Shown: positions 48,781 through 61,209 of the stretch, one piece after another
Layout of the letters: every line of letters begins with the position of its first letter
Numbering within the stretch: the stretch's first letter is position 1
From: Euphorbia lathyris
Lineage: Eukaryota > Streptophyta > Magnoliopsida > Malpighiales > Euphorbiaceae
Reading direction: 5' to 3'
DNA: 64,000 bases
Assembly (NCBI RefSeq): GCF_963576675.1
Contig: NC_088916.1
Location: 22,109,501-22,173,500 of the forward strand
The notes under the pieces: generated by a model
What the model was told of the DNA's origin: nothing
The model's database searches: none
What the model saw: only the letters and a program-made list of their open reading frames with translations
Program-made: the position numbers and the translations under genes

Positions 48781-49210
48781 TTCCCGATAGGTTGAAAACC
48801 CGTAAAGGGCAGCCTATGTAACAATAAGGGACATCCCAGTGGGTGAAAACCCGAAAGGGCACTCATTTGAAAATTCCGGGATAGTAAAAGGAGAGGAGAA
48901 AAATCGCCGGGATCCGAAAACCGAAAGGCGGGTCCTGGTAACAGTAGTTATAACTTGAGCAATTACAAAAATAATGTATAAGAGGCTAAGTATTTCTGTT
49001 GTTTGTAAATAAATAAAGGCATGAATATATTTGACGAGAATGATTGGAATCATCATAATCTACTGAATGCATGGTAATATGAATCATGAGTTATACATTT
49101 CCTACCTTACTTTTCACAATAAAAAGCCTACATGCTATCCACCCCGCTCCCTATACATCAGATATACATCGGGGTAATCCTAATAAAAAACTACTACAAA
49201 GCCATAAAGC

Positions 49211-52200
49211 CTAATAAGGAGGGATATCCCAGTAGTCCTCAAAATCCCTCAAGCGTGACGCCCGCTCTGCAGATAAGGCCTCCTCGGCAACTCGGAGTCT
49301 CTCCTCGGCGACTCGTGCTCTCTCCTCGACAGCAAGGCGACCCTCAGTCTCCCTCCGCATCACCTCCGACCAGTGGTCGTTCCGCTCTTGGTACACCTGG
49401 CCAACCCTGGCATCGGCCTCCCGCACCGACTCACTCCGTCTCCGCTCATGGGCGTGAAGATCGCTCTAAAAAAAGGAACAAAAAAAGAAGAAAAACAGAT
49501 GTGAAAAAAAAAGAAGCAGCATAGGCAAGAACAGAAATCATACATACATGCGTGCATTCCACTACACTAAAATAAGGCAAGGATATATACCAGGTGGTCG
49601 GCACAGCGCAAGCTGAGGCGGTCTTTGAGGTAACCGGACAGCCCCACGTAGTCAGTACAAGTCTCTCTCGTAGTCTGAGAAGCATCGGAAGGGTCAAATG
49701 GTACCCTCGATATGAAGACGGGAGGAGCCATCTCGACACCCGCGTAGGCTACCCCGGACTCATTATAGCAAAGGGTCGCGAAATCTCTCTCGTAGTCCGG
49801 AACGGGCACACCCAAAGAGGATCTCTCCGGCCGGGCAGCGCTGGAGGACTCGCCGACATAGTAGGGGGGCTCGCTCGCAGATGTCTGAGCCCGAGCGCTA
49901 TCGAAGAAGTCTGACAAATGAGCACTCCTCTAGGACCCCTCCTGCAAATGAAAACACAATAAATACCGCTAGCTATCTCGTGAATAAAGGTAAATAGGCT
50001 GAACCACTCACCGGGACCTCCTCCTGACCGAAGACTGCCGCGACAGCCTCCCGCGAAAACACGTCTGCCACGGGATCCACATCCATCGCCACCGCTGGGG
50101 CATCCCTTGCGCTCAACAAAGTCGATAGGTAAAGATCACGGCCCCCGGCGTGAACCCACACCTCTCTACCCACGAACCGACGGGTCAAGTCCTGACGGAT
50201 AACCGACAAGGGCATGGTCCGCACCGCGAACATGGAAACGGGGATCTCGCCCGGGGACCAGTGTGACGCTCTAATCCCGGTGATGCCCCGATCGCCTGAG
50301 TACCAGGCCCGCACGCAAGGGCCGGTGAGCACGCACTGCTGCTCCTGGATCAAAGTCACGTACGCATAGTCGGGACCGAAGTCAAGGTCGTCCCACCTAA
50401 ACTTGATCTAAAAACACAAAAAAAAAGTCAGATCCAATCAAACAAGAATCTAGCACGACTAGAAGATATCTACCTGTCCCAAGGTCCGCGAGTCAATCCA
50501 GTCTAGGAGCCGCACCACCGTCCGTCTCTTCTCTGCGCCTAAATCGAACTCTCTCCACCGAGTCATGAGAGGGAGCCTCGGTACTCGTGACCGATGCCGA
50601 GACTGGCTAGGAAGAATCCGCCTCTCGTACGCCCAAACCTGCTTGTAAAAAACAAAGGTTACGAACGGAAAGCATGAAGAAGATAGAAAGGACGAGTCCA
50701 GGGTACACACATACCAGAAGAGCGAATGTGTAACCACCGAAGTCCTTGCGCTTCCGGCAAGTCAAATCCAAAAACTTATATAGGAAGGCTAGGCCCGCCC
50801 CCGCCCAAACATAAGACGCCGCCGTATCCAAATCGCTAAAAGCCTGAATAAGACCAGCATGTACCTTCCCGCTCTTGGTGCGAAAAATCGTCTCACTCAA
50901 AGTGTACACTAGGAAGCTACGGACAGCCAAGTCAGCGTCATCCGTCTCACAAAAATCTCGGCGATTCAAGAGGCTCGCGGTAGAAATGAACTTCGCTGGA
51001 GAGGATTTGGCACCTGGGTAAACTCATGGCCCAATCAAAGCGGCTAGCCTAGCGCGGTCGACCCGCGGACGTATCATATCAAAGCAGAAGGGAACTGGAG
51101 TGCTATTCCCCCGCAGCCCTGTCAGCAAAGAGAAATCTCGGGGCGAGATGGTCATCTCCCCGAAAGAAAGGTGGAAGGTATGGGTCGAATCAACCCACCT
51201 CTCGCATAGGGCCCGCAGGCCAAAGCGATCGCACACCCCATTGGTGCGGGGCAGCGCTGAAATAAAGGGCTCAAAGCCCAACTCACGCACACGGGCTCTC
51301 GCCGCGGCGCCTAACATAGAATACCACACGTGGATCTCGGCCGTGGTCCCGGAAATCTCGAGGAACTAGAAAGAACAATACAGGAAAGTTTAAATATGGT
51401 TCCTAAGCTTGCATTTGATGAAAACACGTTAAGACTAGTTATTCTTTCGGTCAGAATCTAACCTAGAGACGTCTGGTCAATTTGGACCAATTTTCTGTAA
51501 AATCTCTCCTTAGGGTCATTTATGTAGGATTTAGTTAATTCTTTATTCTTTAATCCACTCTCGTCCGCACTGACAAGGAGCATTAGTCAAGTTTTTACTA
51601 TTCGCGTGCATTAGTTAAGTTTTTACTATTCACATGCATTAGTTAGGTTTTTACTATTCACGTGCATTAGTTAAGGTTTTTACTATTCACGTGCATTAGT
51701 TAAGGTTTTTACTATTCACATGCATTAGTTAAGTTTTTACTATTCACGTGCATTATTCACGGGCATTAGTTAAGTTTTTACTATTCACATGCACTATTCA
51801 CGTTTTTACTATTCACGGGCATTAGTTAAGTTTTTACTATTCACATGCACCATTCACGCTTTTACTATTCACGTTTTCGCTATCCACGTGCACTATTCAC
51901 GTTTTTTACTATTCACGTTCACTATTCATGTTATTTTTACTGTTAGCATGCATAAAGTCGTAGTTTTACTATTCACAATGCATATAGCGCACATTCTTAC
52001 TCAAAAGCAAACAAGTGTTACTTGTAAGTAAAGAAATTCACGTTTTCTAACTAGAGTCCTCTAAGGCAATCTAAAGGTTAGCATGCAAATCATGTTCGGA
52101 TAAGGATACTAAAGCCTAGAATTTGAACCAAATAACGAAAAAGTGAGAAAGTACTTACCTCGTTGCAGCGTGTCCGGCTCAGATGCGTCGTAGGGTCATG

Positions 52201-52275
52201 GAAAGGGTCCACTCTAGCAAGGTTCACGTAAACCTCCTCCATGCCTTTCGTGCCATCGCATTCATCCAAATCCAT
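49211..52275 (-). pseudogene. Six-exon plant mobile domain (PMD) gene, antisense inside the retrotransposon
   Basis: Exons on the minus strand: 52275-52159, 51365-50715, 50638-50474, 50407-50012, 49941-49591 and 49465-49211. Every border is GT/AG and every intron is in phase 0; the product would have 644 residues. Exon 2 shows the PMD core (RFGLRALCERWVDSTHTFHL, SFGEMTISPRDFSLLTGLRG). Exon 3 begins VWAYERRILPS and ends in a Trp-rich RWREF block, as in PMD proteins of the MAIN/MAIL1 type. Exon 6 is a long charged coiled coil (AEERLRVAEEALSAERASR). In-frame TGA (51026-51024) and TAG (49932-49930) interrupt it, so this copy is probably broken unless alternative splicing removes them. PMD proteins in plants affect gene silencing and genome stability; antisense PMD ORFs are known in Tat-lineage elements. 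Confidence 0.85.
51595..51950. repeat. 27-bp tandem array in intron 1 of the PMD gene
   Basis: Units of the type tttttactattcacgtgcattagttaag repeat about a dozen times with partial copies and variants (cacatgc, cacgggc). The array lies wholly in intron 1 (51366-52158) of the antisense gene. Confidence 0.9.
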
Positions 52276-52352
52276 CCCGAGAAAAATCCAAATCAAAATC
52301 TAGAGAGAGAGAGAAGAAAGAGAAGGTGTGGGGTTGAAATGGAACCCCACCA

Positions 52353-52361
52353 CCTTATATA
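52353..52361 (-). promoter_or_regulatory. TATA box of the antisense PMD gene
   Basis: TATATAAGG on the minus strand lies 78 nt upstream of the ATG at 52275 and is followed by a CT-rich leader (TTCTCTTTCTTCTCTCTCTC), a common plant core-promoter arrangement. This supports transcription of the antisense gene from its own promoter. Confidence 0.7.
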
Positions 52362-52699
52362 GGAAATAGGAATGACATTCCCGTAAATAGTGAAAAAAGT
52401 ACGATGTGACATAAAGGTAAAAAGTAAATAATTAATTACCAGGCGCACAGACCTCCGATTTGCAGTCCGTTTCAGCCTGCGTTTCTCCCAGACAGCGACC
52501 AATACTGTCAAGATATGAACTCCCGACGACAACCAATTTTTACAGAACAGTGGCACCAGTCAAAATACAAACGACAGTCAACAGAAAAATAATCGACAAT
52601 GTGAATCATTCCGAACCAAAAAGACATTCCTACCAAACCATTCAAACATCCAAGACACTAGCTCCAGTAAAGAAATACAGACAACAGTGTGTTAATTGA

Positions 52700-53150
52700 G
52701 AACCTCTGCTTTTGAGCCATTTTACCCGCGGTCGTGGATCAGGGTTGCTTTTGAGCCATTTTCACCCACGGTCGTAGACCGGGGTTGCTGTTGAGCCATC
52801 TTACCCATTGTCGTAGACTAGGGTCGCTTTTGAGCCATTTTACCCGCGGTCGTGGACCAGGGTTGCTTTTGAGCCATTCTTACCCCGGTCGTGAACCGGG
52901 GTCGCTTTTGAGCCATTTTACCCGCGGTCGTGGACCAGGGTCGCTTTTGAGCCATTTTACCCCGGTCGTGAACCGGGGTAGCTTTTGAGCCATTTTACCC
53001 ACAGTTGTAGACTAGGGTCGCTTTTGAGCCATTTCCACCCACGGTCGTAGGCCGGGGTTGCTATTGAGCCATTTTACCCATTGTCGTAGACTAGGGTCGC
53101 TTTTGAGCCATCATTCCCGCGGTCGTAGACCAAGTTGCTTTTGAGCCGTT
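52700..53150. repeat. 40-bp tandem array upstream of the antisense promoter
   Basis: About 11 units of ttgcttttgagccattttacc...ggtcgtggaccaggg, each 38-41 bp, with variants such as cattgtcgtagactag. It lies between the PMD gene promoter and the 3' LTR. A plus-strand open frame through part of it encodes repeated LLSHFT text and is not a gene. Confidence 0.93.
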
Positions 53151-53374
53151 CTACCCACAGTCAACGTACGCTAGATTCCGAGAGAAGAACATCCACCGAC
53201 GGCCGATTCAGAGGCGAGGCTGGAAAGAATCGGAGAACGACACCGGAACGCGCAGCGCGAAGGTCAGGTATTCTTCCTCCTACTCTTTACGTGTCTTTTA
53301 CTTTTATATGTTTTACATTGCATGTGTTGCGTTAGCAAAAAACGTTTTCAAAACACACACATCGCTGTCAAAAT

Positions 53375-53391
53375 AGGAAAGTAGGGGCAAC
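53375..53391 (+). other. Polypurine tract
   Basis: AGGAAAGTAGGGGCAAC directly precedes the 3' LTR at 53392. Purine richness and position fit the plus-strand primer of reverse transcription. Confidence 0.75.
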
Positions 53392-56300
53392 TGTAGACAT
53401 CGAGTCGGAGGACCTGTGACGAAAACCTGTAAACAAGAAGGTTGAAACGGTTGATTCCGGAAGTTTTAAAAACAAAAAAAATAATATATAATAAGGAAGG
53501 AGAAGTTGCGATGGTTCGCGGTCGTCGATTGGGCGGCTCGCGAGTGCTCAGCGGCGCGGTGCGAGCGCCTAGCGGCAGCTGACGCGCGTCCAACGATGGT
53601 CGGATGCCCGCCCGGCAGCACGGGGCGCGCGCTCGATGTTCGCTGGACGCACGCGTCCGACTGCGAGTAGCGCGCGCTCGACGTCCGTTGGACGCACGAG
53701 TCCGGCGGCGCGGAGCGCGCGCTCGACAGCCACGGGGCGTGTGCGCCCGACGGCGCGAGACGCGCCCCGGCAGGCGTCGGGCGAGCACCCAACGACGTTG
53801 GGCGAACGCCCAACAATCGTCGGGCGAGCGCCCAACGTCGGTGGGGCGCGCGCCCAACGATTGTTGGGCGCTCGCCTAACTCTGTTGGGCGATCGCCCAA
53901 CAATTGTTGGGCGGTAGCCCAACAGAGGTTGGGCGGCCGCCCAACATGGCTTGGGCGGCCGCCCAAAAACCCTTTGGGCGACGCCCGATCTTGCTCGGGC
54001 GTCGCCCATTCCGTCCGGGGATCCAATGCCTATAAAAGGCACGGATCCCCATGCATTTGGGGGGAGGATTTTTGGGAGAGGAATTTCTCACTCTAACATT
54101 TTAGAGAGAGAAGTGACTTTTTTTTGGGAAAAAACATTTTTTTTCCTAAAAATTCCGAATTTCCTAAAAGTTAAGATTTTACTAAAAACACAAAAAATAC
54201 CGGGAAAGCACGATTCGTGGAATCAACCGATTTCAATCGTCAATACCGAACTTAAGGTATTATCCGAGGACTAGACTCGTTTTATTTTATTTAATTTATT
54301 TCTTTTCCTTTATTTATTTTTATGTTATAATTTTATTTATTTAGCTATTTATTTATTTACCACGTTTTATTTAATTTTGCGTATTTATTTAATTTTCGTC
54401 TCGTGTTGAATAAAATTTGGTTTTGTTTTAAAATAAAAACCTCGTTTTGATATCCCAATACGAACCGTGATCCGATAAAAAGGTAGTTCGAGTATTAAAA
54501 GACGTTGTAATTATAAGTTTCTTAAAAAAGAAATTTCCAAATAACGTTTTAAAATAAAAACGTCGTTTTAGGAACTTCCGTTATTGACTATGATCCATTT
54601 TTGGTAGTTCGGAAATCCAAAACGATTGAATTAGACTTAATTTAAAGCTTTTGAATAAATCTGGAAATAATTGGAGTGCTGCTGTAATTTGCGTTTTCTG
54701 TCACTAATTGCTGATTACCGACGGATTTTCCGTCGGTAAATCTGCTGGAATGTAAAAAATGCTGTTTTGGTCCCTCTTTCTCAACTTTTAAGCTTTTAAT
54801 CCTTTGTACATATATGTATATTTATGTAATAAATGTTTTCAAACTATTTTTGGATAGTTGGTACATATAGTTATTTAGGATATTTATATATCATTTTTTG
54901 ATTTAATCTAATATAAGTATACGTATATATATATTTTCTTTTTCCTTCATTTAAATGATAATGGATTTTATTTTAGAATGTTATTTACTTGGGTATTTTG
55001 GAAGTAATTAATTAGTAGATATTTTGTGGATAATGGGTTTTATTTTGATATTTAAACTACATTATGTATATATATATATATATAGTTTTTTGGCTATTCG
55101 GGTTATACTAGTTATTATTAGGTGAAACTATTTTGGGGATAAATGTTATTTTCTTATTTAGGAGCTTTATCTATTATTTTCACATGTTTAAAGTAAAAAT
55201 GTATTATGTTTAAAGTAAAAATGTATTATATTTAGTATTTTTATTATCATTTCTTATATGTTTATTACATAGTATCTTTTCACTTATCCTTATTTTCTCT
55301 ATAAATATTTCATGGGTTTTTTGGCTAAAATGTATATAATATGTCTATATTATTTTCTTTATTCTTTGGACATTTATGGGTCCATATTTCAAATAGGCTT
55401 TATTTGGAGTGAATTTTGATTTAATATGTTTATTGTTGTAATTATGACAAGTAAAGAGTCCATTGAGTCAAAAGGGGGAAATAAATCACCAAAAAGAGTT
55501 TTCAATTTGATTATTTAAACTAAAAGCTTTTCTAGAGGTTCTCAAAGTGCAAATAATATTTTCTTGACATCTTTAGATCATTTCCAAAACATCACGTTTT
55601 AAAACCTTAGTCCGTTCCAACGACGGATTAAACGAACCTTGTAATTAAAATCGTTTTCATTGTAAATAATGAAGTTTTGAATCGTTTTCTTAAAGGATTT
55701 GTACAAAATAAAATTGACTTGTATGTTTAACCACGTTTTCTTATCAAAGGCTTTTATCCCAACATTTTCAACGCCCGAGTCGTTCCAACGGCGATTCGAG
55801 TGAACATCATTAAACGGGGTTTTGAAACGTACCTAAATCGTTCCAACAACGATTAAGGTACGAACCATGTAAATAAACTCGTTTTGGGGAAGTGAATTAG
55901 TATAGAATTAGTATGTGACACGAAGCATAAATCACGTTACAAATAAATCAATTCTTCCTTCTCCCCCTCTCTTTCCTATGTATATTGAACTGATGTAAAT
56001 GGGTGATTCTTTACTAAAATGGCTTTTCAATAATGTATGCTCAAAACGGTTTTCAAAACGAGAAAGAAAAGGTTTCAAATGAATTTTAAACTTAAAGAAA
56101 TATACGATTAGTTCGTTATCGCCTAACATGCTGAGTAGGAGGCCGGTGGTTCATAACCGGGCGATGTCGGGGTGCCTAGTAGCCTTTCTCCGGAAAGGAG
56201 CTAGCCTTCTCGGCTCGTACCTAAGTTTCCCGAACCCACACCGGTCTCCCGCAAGGGATCGGTGTTTATTTTCCCATTCGTGGGTGGCGACTTTTCCATA

Positions 56301-56435
56301 TCTCCGAGCTCCGGTCCTGCCGAGCAGCTTGATTCCACGATTGGTTGCTTTCGGCGCCAATCACCGCTTACGTCGCCATGAGGTGTCCACCCCCCGGTCC
56401 GCCCGGGAGATTAGGCCGCGGCACCTCGTCTAACA
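53392..56435 (+). repeat. 3' LTR of the 20-kb element
   Basis: 3044 bp, TGTAGACATCG to CGTCTAACA, TATA box at 54031-54038. Against the 5' LTR it has two more palindromic 22-bp units, lacks one unit, and has a 22-bp duplication near 55190-55235 (gtttaaagtaaaaatgtatt). Point differences are scattered and few. Confidence 0.97.
53785..53994. repeat. 22-bp palindromic GC-rich array in 3' LTR
   Basis: About nine units of the cccaacgatcgtcgggcgagcg type. It includes two units (cctaactctgttgggcgatcg and cccaacaattgttgggcggtag) absent from the 5' LTR. Confidence 0.9.
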
Positions 56436-56440
56436 CCCGC

Positions 56441-56883
56441 TTCGATGTTTAAGTCAATTTAAGGTAAGACTTGAGGATAAACACAATAGTAAATCAAAGC
56501 TAATATGTAAGCTTAATGAATGAATGAAGTAATATACCTTGAGTTGTGGTTACTCTATTTATATTGTGATTGAGCTATAAAAGACGGTTGTGAGTATAGG
56601 AGCATGATATGCCACATCTCACCTATTGATAGGTGAATGTGTAGCCAAATATCAGACCTTCATATCCCTCAAACCCACTAGACCCGGTGATTCACGGGAT
56701 CATATATGATTGCTGTAACATGTGGATCCTTGATTGTATCTTTTGAGACTTCCCAAGTTGAGTTCTCCAATATGGAATCGTATTAACCAGTTTAGTTATG
56801 GTGATGCCACATGTTCTCTTTTCTCGGGTGTTAGTTCGGGTTTCGTAAGTGCCATGTGTTGAGTTTATATTCGTCTGATATCA
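56441..56883 (-). repeat. LTR family A, split copy, second part
   Basis: It continues the LTR begun at 36332-36419 directly after the CCCGC duplication (ttcgatgtttaagtc...) and ends TGATATCA at 56876-56883. The order of internal words matches copy 1 at 80-523. Confidence 0.85.
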
Positions 56884-56905
56884 CATGATAAAAGTTATAA
56901 AAGTA

Positions 56906-56908
<3 letters not shown>

Positions 56909-56959
<51 letters not shown>
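56909..56959. repeat. (TA)n microsatellite
   Basis: About 25 TA units follow the split LTR. Confidence 0.95.
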
Positions 56960-56960
<1 letters not shown>

Positions 56961-57481
56961 GTTGAAAGTTAAAGTTGTTTTTGTAAAATAAAATTTACAT
57001 TTTTTCGCCAAGTTGTGAAAACTACTTTCTCTAAAAAAATACAAATCGTAGCTTTTCCAACTGTTAAGAAAAATAATTTTACATTTACCGAACATTGTTT
57101 TTAGTTAGGAAAGCTTAGAAAGTTGCTTTTAAACTCTGGAAAAGGAATGCCAAATTGGCCCGTAAAGAATTGATATCTTTATTTGTCAAGTTTGGAGTTA
57201 TATTTCTTACTCATTCAAAATTCAAAATTTATTAGTAGGTAATATGTAAATTCTATTATAAACTCTTATTGAGAGTTGTAGTTTGTCATAATCTTAGAAG
57301 TGAGTAGGTTTATTCTTATATAAATTAAAAAAAAATAATAATGGAGAATTCACATTTACCTTTGGAGATGGGAAAAAAAATCCCTGAGAGGTAGGATGTA
57401 GACCTCTCTCCCACCCTACTGGGATCTTTATCCCCATCCCCGCTATATGCCTATGAAAATTTTATATGGGAATTCTTAAAA

Positions 57482-57532
<51 letters not shown>

Positions 57533-59551
57533 TATTAATTTTTGAATAATTATTATTATATTATGATAATTACATATTCTATAAAATAATTTAATTATAA
57601 TTTATATTAATAATAAAATGATTTTGGTTCAAGTTAAAAAAATATAATGAACTATATCCCAAGTGCCAATTCAGTAAAATTGTAAATTATATTGAAAAAA
57701 GATACTACTTAGAAATTGAGTGATGTGAAATGGGGATTCTGATGGGGATTTGAATCGATATGGGGATGTGGACAAATATGTTCTTCATTTTGTCCTCCAA
57801 TTTATAAATAAAATTTTCAATTCAATTCAATCAATCATGTAGCTTAATCTTTGTCTATTTTGGCATTAAATAACTAGAAATATCAGAAAGGAAGCTCATT
57901 AGAAATACCAATTAATCAACCATGCAATGAAGCTAATTAAGGAGTATATTAGAGACAAAACAAAGAGAGAGAAAATCAAAATAATATGACAGAAAATTAC
58001 AAAAAATTGAGGGAGAGTGAGATGACACATAGAAAGGAGAGGGAAGGAGGAACAAATGACAAAGAAAGAGAAAGAAATTTTTAAGAAAACATGACAAGAA
58101 AATTAATATGTGAAGCATCAAGAGATACCAAAATTTCATTAGGAGTAGAAGAAACACCTAACAAACACAATAAAGAGAAATAAAAGCATGAAAGACGAAG
58201 AAAAACATTGGAAATAAAAATTACTTTTTTTTTTTTTTTTTTTTATATAATTTTAATCTCTAACTTTTGACTTTTTTGAATGACAATCGAACGTGGATAA
58301 AGATAGGGAGCACGTGTAATTAAATTCCAATAGTAAGTAGCAAACAACAAACAATAACAGTAACAGTTAAACCAAAAGGTTCCTTAATAAGCAATTAAAA
58401 TTTAATAAATTAATTGTTTATATGTTTTAATTTATTTGATAATAATACTTAAAAGTTTAATTAATTAAATTTTTTTATTTAATTTAAAAAGTCAAAATAA
58501 AATGTTCAAGGATGAAGTCGTCGTTTGAATTCATAGCCTATTGAAAAATAACATTTGGGAAAGAGATCGTGTCGAGAAAGAAACACTGCTTGAGTTTTGA
58601 TCCGAGAAAGTTAGAATATTAATACCTTCTAAAACATAAACATTAAGCACTTCCAAAGTATCCGAAGATCCCACCGATCTCCTACTTAATATTTTTTTAA
58701 ATACACCTAGTCCATCTATAATTCTTTTTAGCTCGTGACAGATAAAAATACATGTATACGTAAAAGAAATGACATTTCCTTTTGCAGATTTTATAGATAG
58801 ATTTTACCGAATTATTAAATATGTTAGTTCATTTCATGTTATAAGCGCTATAAATCATAAGATTTGAAATAAAAAGGAATTGAGAAATTATATATCTATT
58901 TTCTAATTAATCAAAGTTCAGTTTGTATATATTTATACACAAATAAAGAATGCATTTTCTATCTAGCTAATCGCACTATCTTATATACGGAAAAGCTAAC
59001 GATGTATAAAAGAGAAACAAAGGATCTGATGATGATCTAAAGGTTGATGTGAAAAGTCGCCATCCTTGTAGGTGATTGGTTGTGAACCTTTTGCGTGTAT
59101 TAATGACATGACAAGGTATGTGACCATCTTAGAAGTTTGTGCGAATAATTGCTGATCCCAGTGATATTTTTTATTGTTGATCTTCGATAATTGTGACAGA
59201 AATGCCTACAACTAAAAGTGTGAGTGAAGGAGAAGGTTGAAACATTGCGTTTTGGAATACACAGGTTAGGCATACTTCTATTTAGAATGAAGTTGTGAGT
59301 ATTAGAAGGTTTCAGACTATTTTTATTCCTCAATGGTGGAATTCGGTAAAGAACCGGCGAAAATTGCGATGTTTCAAATTTCGGATGCACTTTTTGGTTT
59401 TTTGAAATTTATATTGTAGTTGCTCGAGATAGGTAAATAGTTTAGATCGTGAATCCACGTTCAAGAATGCTCATGTGATGGAGTTTTTATATTACGCACC
59501 GGGTCTTCCATGTCATTGGGAGGACCTCCAATTCATATTTGGACATGTGTA
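56960..59551. other. AT-rich spacer
   Basis: Holds an (AT)n run at 57489-57527, a T18 run near 58226-58243 and unrelated short open frames. The segments 57360-57470 and 57725-57790 share gggatt/ccccat words in opposite senses and may be ends of a decayed element. An open frame at 59390-59100 (minus, 96 codons) has no recognised domain. No gene is called. Confidence 0.45.
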
Positions 59552-59559
59552 TTGTGACC

Positions 59560-60155
59560 CAGTGTTCTAAAAATCGGCCAAGACGGCCGTCTAGGCGGAG
59601 ATTTTTAGAACACCGTCTCAATTTTCACTAATCGGGCGACATAAATCGGTTAACCGATTTTTGGCCGCCTAGGCGGTCCTAGGCGGGTCTAGACGGTCCC
59701 AGGCGGTCCTAGGCGACTCCCATGCGGCTTTTTTTGAAAAAATTGGTCCTTAAATTTTATGTCAACTTTTTTAATTTTAAAAAAAGTATTAAATAACAAA
59801 AAATAAAAAAAAACCTTAAACTATTAAATTTATTTTTAAGAATATTAATTTTATTTTATTTTGACATATTTTGTTATAAATATTATTTTATTGATCTATT
59901 TGTTATTTTTTTAAGGACATTAATATAAATAATATTAAAATATGTATGTTTTTCTATCCTAAATATTTTATATTATTATTTTTACATAGTATAATTCATA
60001 TATTAATGGTATTTATATAATACTTTATTTAATAAAAAATAAATAAATATAAAAAATACAAATCCGATTAATCCTGATTAATCACCGATTAATCGCCGAT
60101 TAATCAGTAAGGGCCCTCTCCGCCCGACTAGTGCGTAGCGTCTTTTACAACCTTG
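59560..60155. mobile_element. hAT-type MITE with 8-bp target duplication
   Basis: TTGTGACC flanks it at 59552-59559 and 60156-60163. The left end is CAGTGTTCTAAAAATCGG; the right end complemented reads CAAGGTTGTAAAAGACGC. Inside the left end are about four cctaggcggt-type units, and the right part has repeated ccgattaatc words. It is 596 bp and non-coding. Confidence 0.9.
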
Positions 60156-60163
60156 TTGTGACC

Positions 60164-61200
60164 CAACGTAATAATTAAAATAGTAGGACCTCTTATAATA
60201 TGTGTGGGTTCATGTTACACGTGTCAAAATTTGTATGGGAGGTTCTCTATTTGATATGGAAAACCGGATGCTTCTAATAATTTGCCCACGTGATGAGGAA
60301 ATTGCTCTTCAAGTGCACTTTCCACAATCCTAAATACCCAAATATAGGGATTTAAAAAAATGGGTTATATGGTTTATAGTTGGTTTTCAACCCAACCCAT
60401 ATAAGAGTAGTATAAAATGAGTGAGATGTGTTGGATGGGTTGGGCTAGTTTTTTTAAAATGGGTTGGATTGCATGGATTAGAGTAGTTACAATGGGTTTT
60501 TGGTTATGTGATTTGCCTAGAATTCAATTTCACAATTCTTTACCTATTTATTTATTTGTATTTTCAAATTTTGATAAAAGAATATTAACACGTTATCTCA
60601 TTATCATTTACATACTCCATTTCATTTTATTTAATGATACTCACAATAATGTTTTAAATATACTACTTTCTTTTTTATTCTCCTGATTTGTTAACTTTTG
60701 TAACATTTTACCTAAAAAAAAAAGTTTAAGAAACACAAAAATAAAAATATGCTCAAGTTGACTAACTGGTTTCATATAGTAGTACTATTCGCTCTAACGG
60801 CCAGTGTTGATTAAAATTAGTTTTTGATCCATGTAATCCATATAATGTAAGTATTCATCTTGAGCATATGAATATTAAAATTTCTTGTAATTTAATAATT
60901 AAAATTAATGATACAGTGTTAGCTAAATTGAATTTATTATTTTATTTTTATATTTTTTTAAATAATATTTTTATAGATAAATATAATAATATAATTAAAC
61001 TTAATATATTATATTTTTTATCAGTAAAATAAGAGAAATTGACACCTTAGCTCAATCATTAATGTTTTATAATATATATAGATATATTTTATTTTAGAGG
61101 AACATGATAATTGTTTTATACATGTTAAATGGAGTTTGAATTACTTAATAGTTTAATGTACTTTTTAGTTTGAATAATTGATCAAGAGTTACGATTTAAC
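60164..61200. other. AT-rich spacer
   Basis: Repeated tgggttgg words near 60420-60480 and an 89-codon open frame starting at 60417 without a recognised domain. No gene is called. Confidence 0.4.
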
Positions 61201-61209
61201 ATTATCTTT

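Larger units (their letters stand above)
36420..56435 (+). mobile_element. Complete 20-kb Tat-lineage Ty3/gypsy retrotransposon carrying an antisense PMD gene
   Basis: The two LTRs (36420-39423 and 53392-56435) start TGTAGACA and end GTCTAACA, and the whole is flanked by CCCGC at 36415-36419 and 56436-56440. In order: LTR, primer binding site, long untranslated leader (39444-41366), gag with four capsid-like segments, protease, G-patch, RT, degenerate RNase H, second RNase H, integrase, A-tract, antisense six-exon plant-mobile-domain gene, 40-bp tandem repeats, polypurine tract, LTR. The dual RNase H and G-patch point to the Tat lineage (relatives of Ogre and Retand). Coding breaks make autonomous movement unlikely for this copy. 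Confidence 0.95.

Noticed and set aside
52700..53150. Repeat protein of LLSHFTRGRGPGS type on the plus strand
   Set aside because: It follows a 40-bp DNA tandem array whose period is not a stable multiple of three and has no gene context.
53348..54274. The same Arg/Ala/Pro-rich frames near the 3' end of the 20-kb element
   Set aside because: Copies of the LTR array frames, without domain similarity.
59100..59390. 96-codon minus-strand frame
   Set aside because: No recognisable domain, promoter or splice context; chance frame in AT-rich DNA is likelier.
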